64,000 bases of DNA from Roseomonas haemaphysalidis. GTDB taxonomy: Bacteria > Pseudomonadota > Alphaproteobacteria > Acetobacterales > Acetobacteraceae. The position numbers and the translations under genes were made by a program. The notes beneath the pieces are model-generated. The model was given only the letters and a program-made list of their open reading frames with translations. It made no database searches and was not told the origin of the DNA. The stretch covers positions 2,835,001-2,899,000 of the forward strand of contig NZ_CP061177.1 in NCBI RefSeq assembly GCF_017355405.1. Reading direction: 5' to 3'. This document shows positions 62,890 to 64,000 of the stretch, in pieces; the stretch's first letter is position 1, and the number at the start of each line of letters is the position of its first letter.

Positions 62890-64000
62890 ATGAGCGAAAA
62901 CGCCAAAGGCTCCGTCACGGTCACGCTGGACGGCTCCAACAAGAGCATCACCACACCGCTGATGCATGGCACCATCGGGCCGGACGTGTTTGACATCCGC
63001 AAGGTCTACAACGAGCTGGGCGTCTTCACCTTTGACCCGGGCTACGGCGGCACCGCCGCCTGCGATAGCAAGATCACCTACATCGACGGTGACCAGGGCA
63101 TCCTGCTGTATCGCGGCTACCCGATCGAGCAGCTGGCCGAGAAGAGCAACTTCCTGGAAGTCTCCTACCTGCTGCTGCACGGCGAGTTGCCGACCACCGA
63201 GCAGATGAAGGAGTTCGAGCACAACGTCGTCATGCACACCATGGTGCATGAGCAGCTGCGCTCCTTCTTCGGTGGCTTCCGCCGCGATGCGCACCCGATG
63301 GCGATCCTGTGCGGCGTGGTGGGCGCCCTGTCCGCCTTCTACCACGACAGCCTCGACATCACGGATGAGCGGCAGCGCGAGATCGCGGCCTTCCGCCTGC
63401 TGGCCAAGGTGCCGACCATCGCCGCGATGGCCTACAAGTACTCCATCGGCCAGCCCTTCGTGTACCCGCGCAACGACCTCGGCTACGCCGAGAACTTCCT
63501 GTACATGCTGAACGCCGTGCCGGCCGAAGAGTACAAGGTGAACCCGATCCTGGCGCGTGCCATGGACCGCATCCTGGTACTGCACGCCGACCACGAGCAG
63601 AACGCCTCCACCTCCACCGTGCGTCTGGCCGGCTCCACGGGTGCCAACCCCTACGCCTGCATCGCCGCCGGTATCGCCGCATTGTGGGGCCCCGCGCATG
63701 GCGGCGCCAACGAGGCGGTGCTGAAGATGCTCGGTGAGATCGGGCATGTCGACAACATCCCGGACTTCATCAGCAAGGTTAAGGACAAGAACTCGGGCGT
63801 GAAGCTGATGGGCTTCGGGCACCGCGTGTACAAGAACTTCGACCCGCGCGCGAAGATCATGCAGGCCACCTGCCATGAGGTGCTGCGCGAGCTGGGCATC
63901 AAGGACGAGCCGCTGCTTGACCTTGCCGTCGCGCTCGAAAAGATCGCGCTGGAGGACGAATACTTCGTCAGCCGCAAGCTGTACCCGAACGTCGACTTCT
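62890..64000 (+). CDS. gltA: Citrate synthase (type II), C-terminally truncated by the window
   Basis: The first 370 codons are visible and the gene continues past the right edge. The hexameric Gram-negative type is shown by the N-terminal [21 protein letters not shown] beta-domain and [83 protein letters not shown] holds the first catalytic His (GPAHGGAN), and [15 protein letters not shown] holds the second. KLYPNVDF has the catalytic Asp. It condenses oxaloacetate with acetyl-CoA to citrate, the first TCA step. AAGGAAG lies before the ATG. Confidence 0.97.
   Translation, partial: MSENAKGSVTVTLDGSNKSITTPLMHGTIGPDVFDIRKVYNELGVFTFDPGYGGTAACDSKITYIDGDQGILLYRGYPIEQLAEKSNFLEVSYLLLHGELPTTEQMKEFEHNVVMHTMVHEQLRSFFGGFRRDAHPMAILCGVVGALSAFYHDSLDITDERQREIAAFRLLAKVPTIAAMAYKYSIGQPFVYPRNDLGYAENFLYMLNAVPAEEYKVNPILARAMDRILVLHADHEQNASTSTVRLAGSTGANPYACIAAGIAALWGPAHGGANEAVLKMLGEIGHVDNIPDFISKVKDKNSGVKLMGFGHRVYKNFDPRAKIMQATCHEVLRELGIKDEPLLDLAVALEKIALEDEYFVSRKLYPNVDF

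Overview
The window is a stretch of high-GC Gram-negative chromosome, almost certainly from an alphaproteobacterium and most likely from the Acetobacteraceae (Roseomonas-like). That assignment is inferred from four things: the block rpsB-tsf-pyrH-frr-uppS-cdsA-dxr-rseP-bamA-skp-lpxD-fabZ-lpxA-lpxI, the use of LpxI rather than LpxH, a DUF1467-type protein next to proS-lol-dnaE, and an orphan Bug/TctC binding protein. The content is mostly core housekeeping. I see no rRNA, tRNA, insertion sequence, prophage or CRISPR array.

Layout. 1-7.5 kb is an accessory-type stretch: the start of a GntR regulator divergent from an aldehyde dehydrogenase, an AmpG-like muropeptide permease, an unrecognised low-GC membrane protein, a PLP-dependent cysteate/D-cysteine lyase, an AEC transporter, and smpB with dapA. 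7.6-14.6 kb is a forward run: lytic transglycosylase, pgpA, pncC, secG, pyrG, eno and an ftsB-like gene. 14.6-17.9 kb has a LysR regulator divergent from a YeiH-type transporter, then an M20 amidohydrolase. 17.9-26.6 kb holds tamA-tamB, a tiny lipoprotein, a Bug-type binding protein and a thiamine-diphosphate enzyme.

26.6-31.3 kb carries a 62-residue coiled-coil protein, minCDE, a thioesterase, an alpha/beta-hydrolase that has lost its nucleophilic serine, and gloA. From 45.3 down to 31.3 kb, on the minus strand, runs the large translation, isoprenoid and envelope cluster. It joins ribosome assembly and recycling (rpsB, tsf, frr), UMP kinase, undecaprenyl carrier and phospholipid synthesis (uppS, cdsA, dxr), outer-membrane protein assembly (rseP, bamA, skp) and early lipid A synthesis (lpxD, fabZ, lpxA, lpxI). 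lpxB is not at the end of the cluster.

45.5-53.5 kb (minus) has a DsbA-family protein, dnaE, lolD, a LolC/E permease, proS and a DUF1467-like gene. The roughly 400-base gap before the DUF1467-like gene contains the proS promoter and a structured candidate small RNA between two minus-strand terminators. 53.7-62.5 kb has a lipid A acyltransferase divergent from an Lhr-type helicase and PdeM, followed by a PPP-type phosphatase, an FMN hydroxy-acid dehydrogenase, sixA and a CYTH-CHAD protein. The window ends inside gltA.

The best candidates for something undescribed are the small RNA at about 53.05-53.17 kb and the serine-less hydrolase at 30.0-30.8 kb. I did not find a clearly novel multi-gene system.
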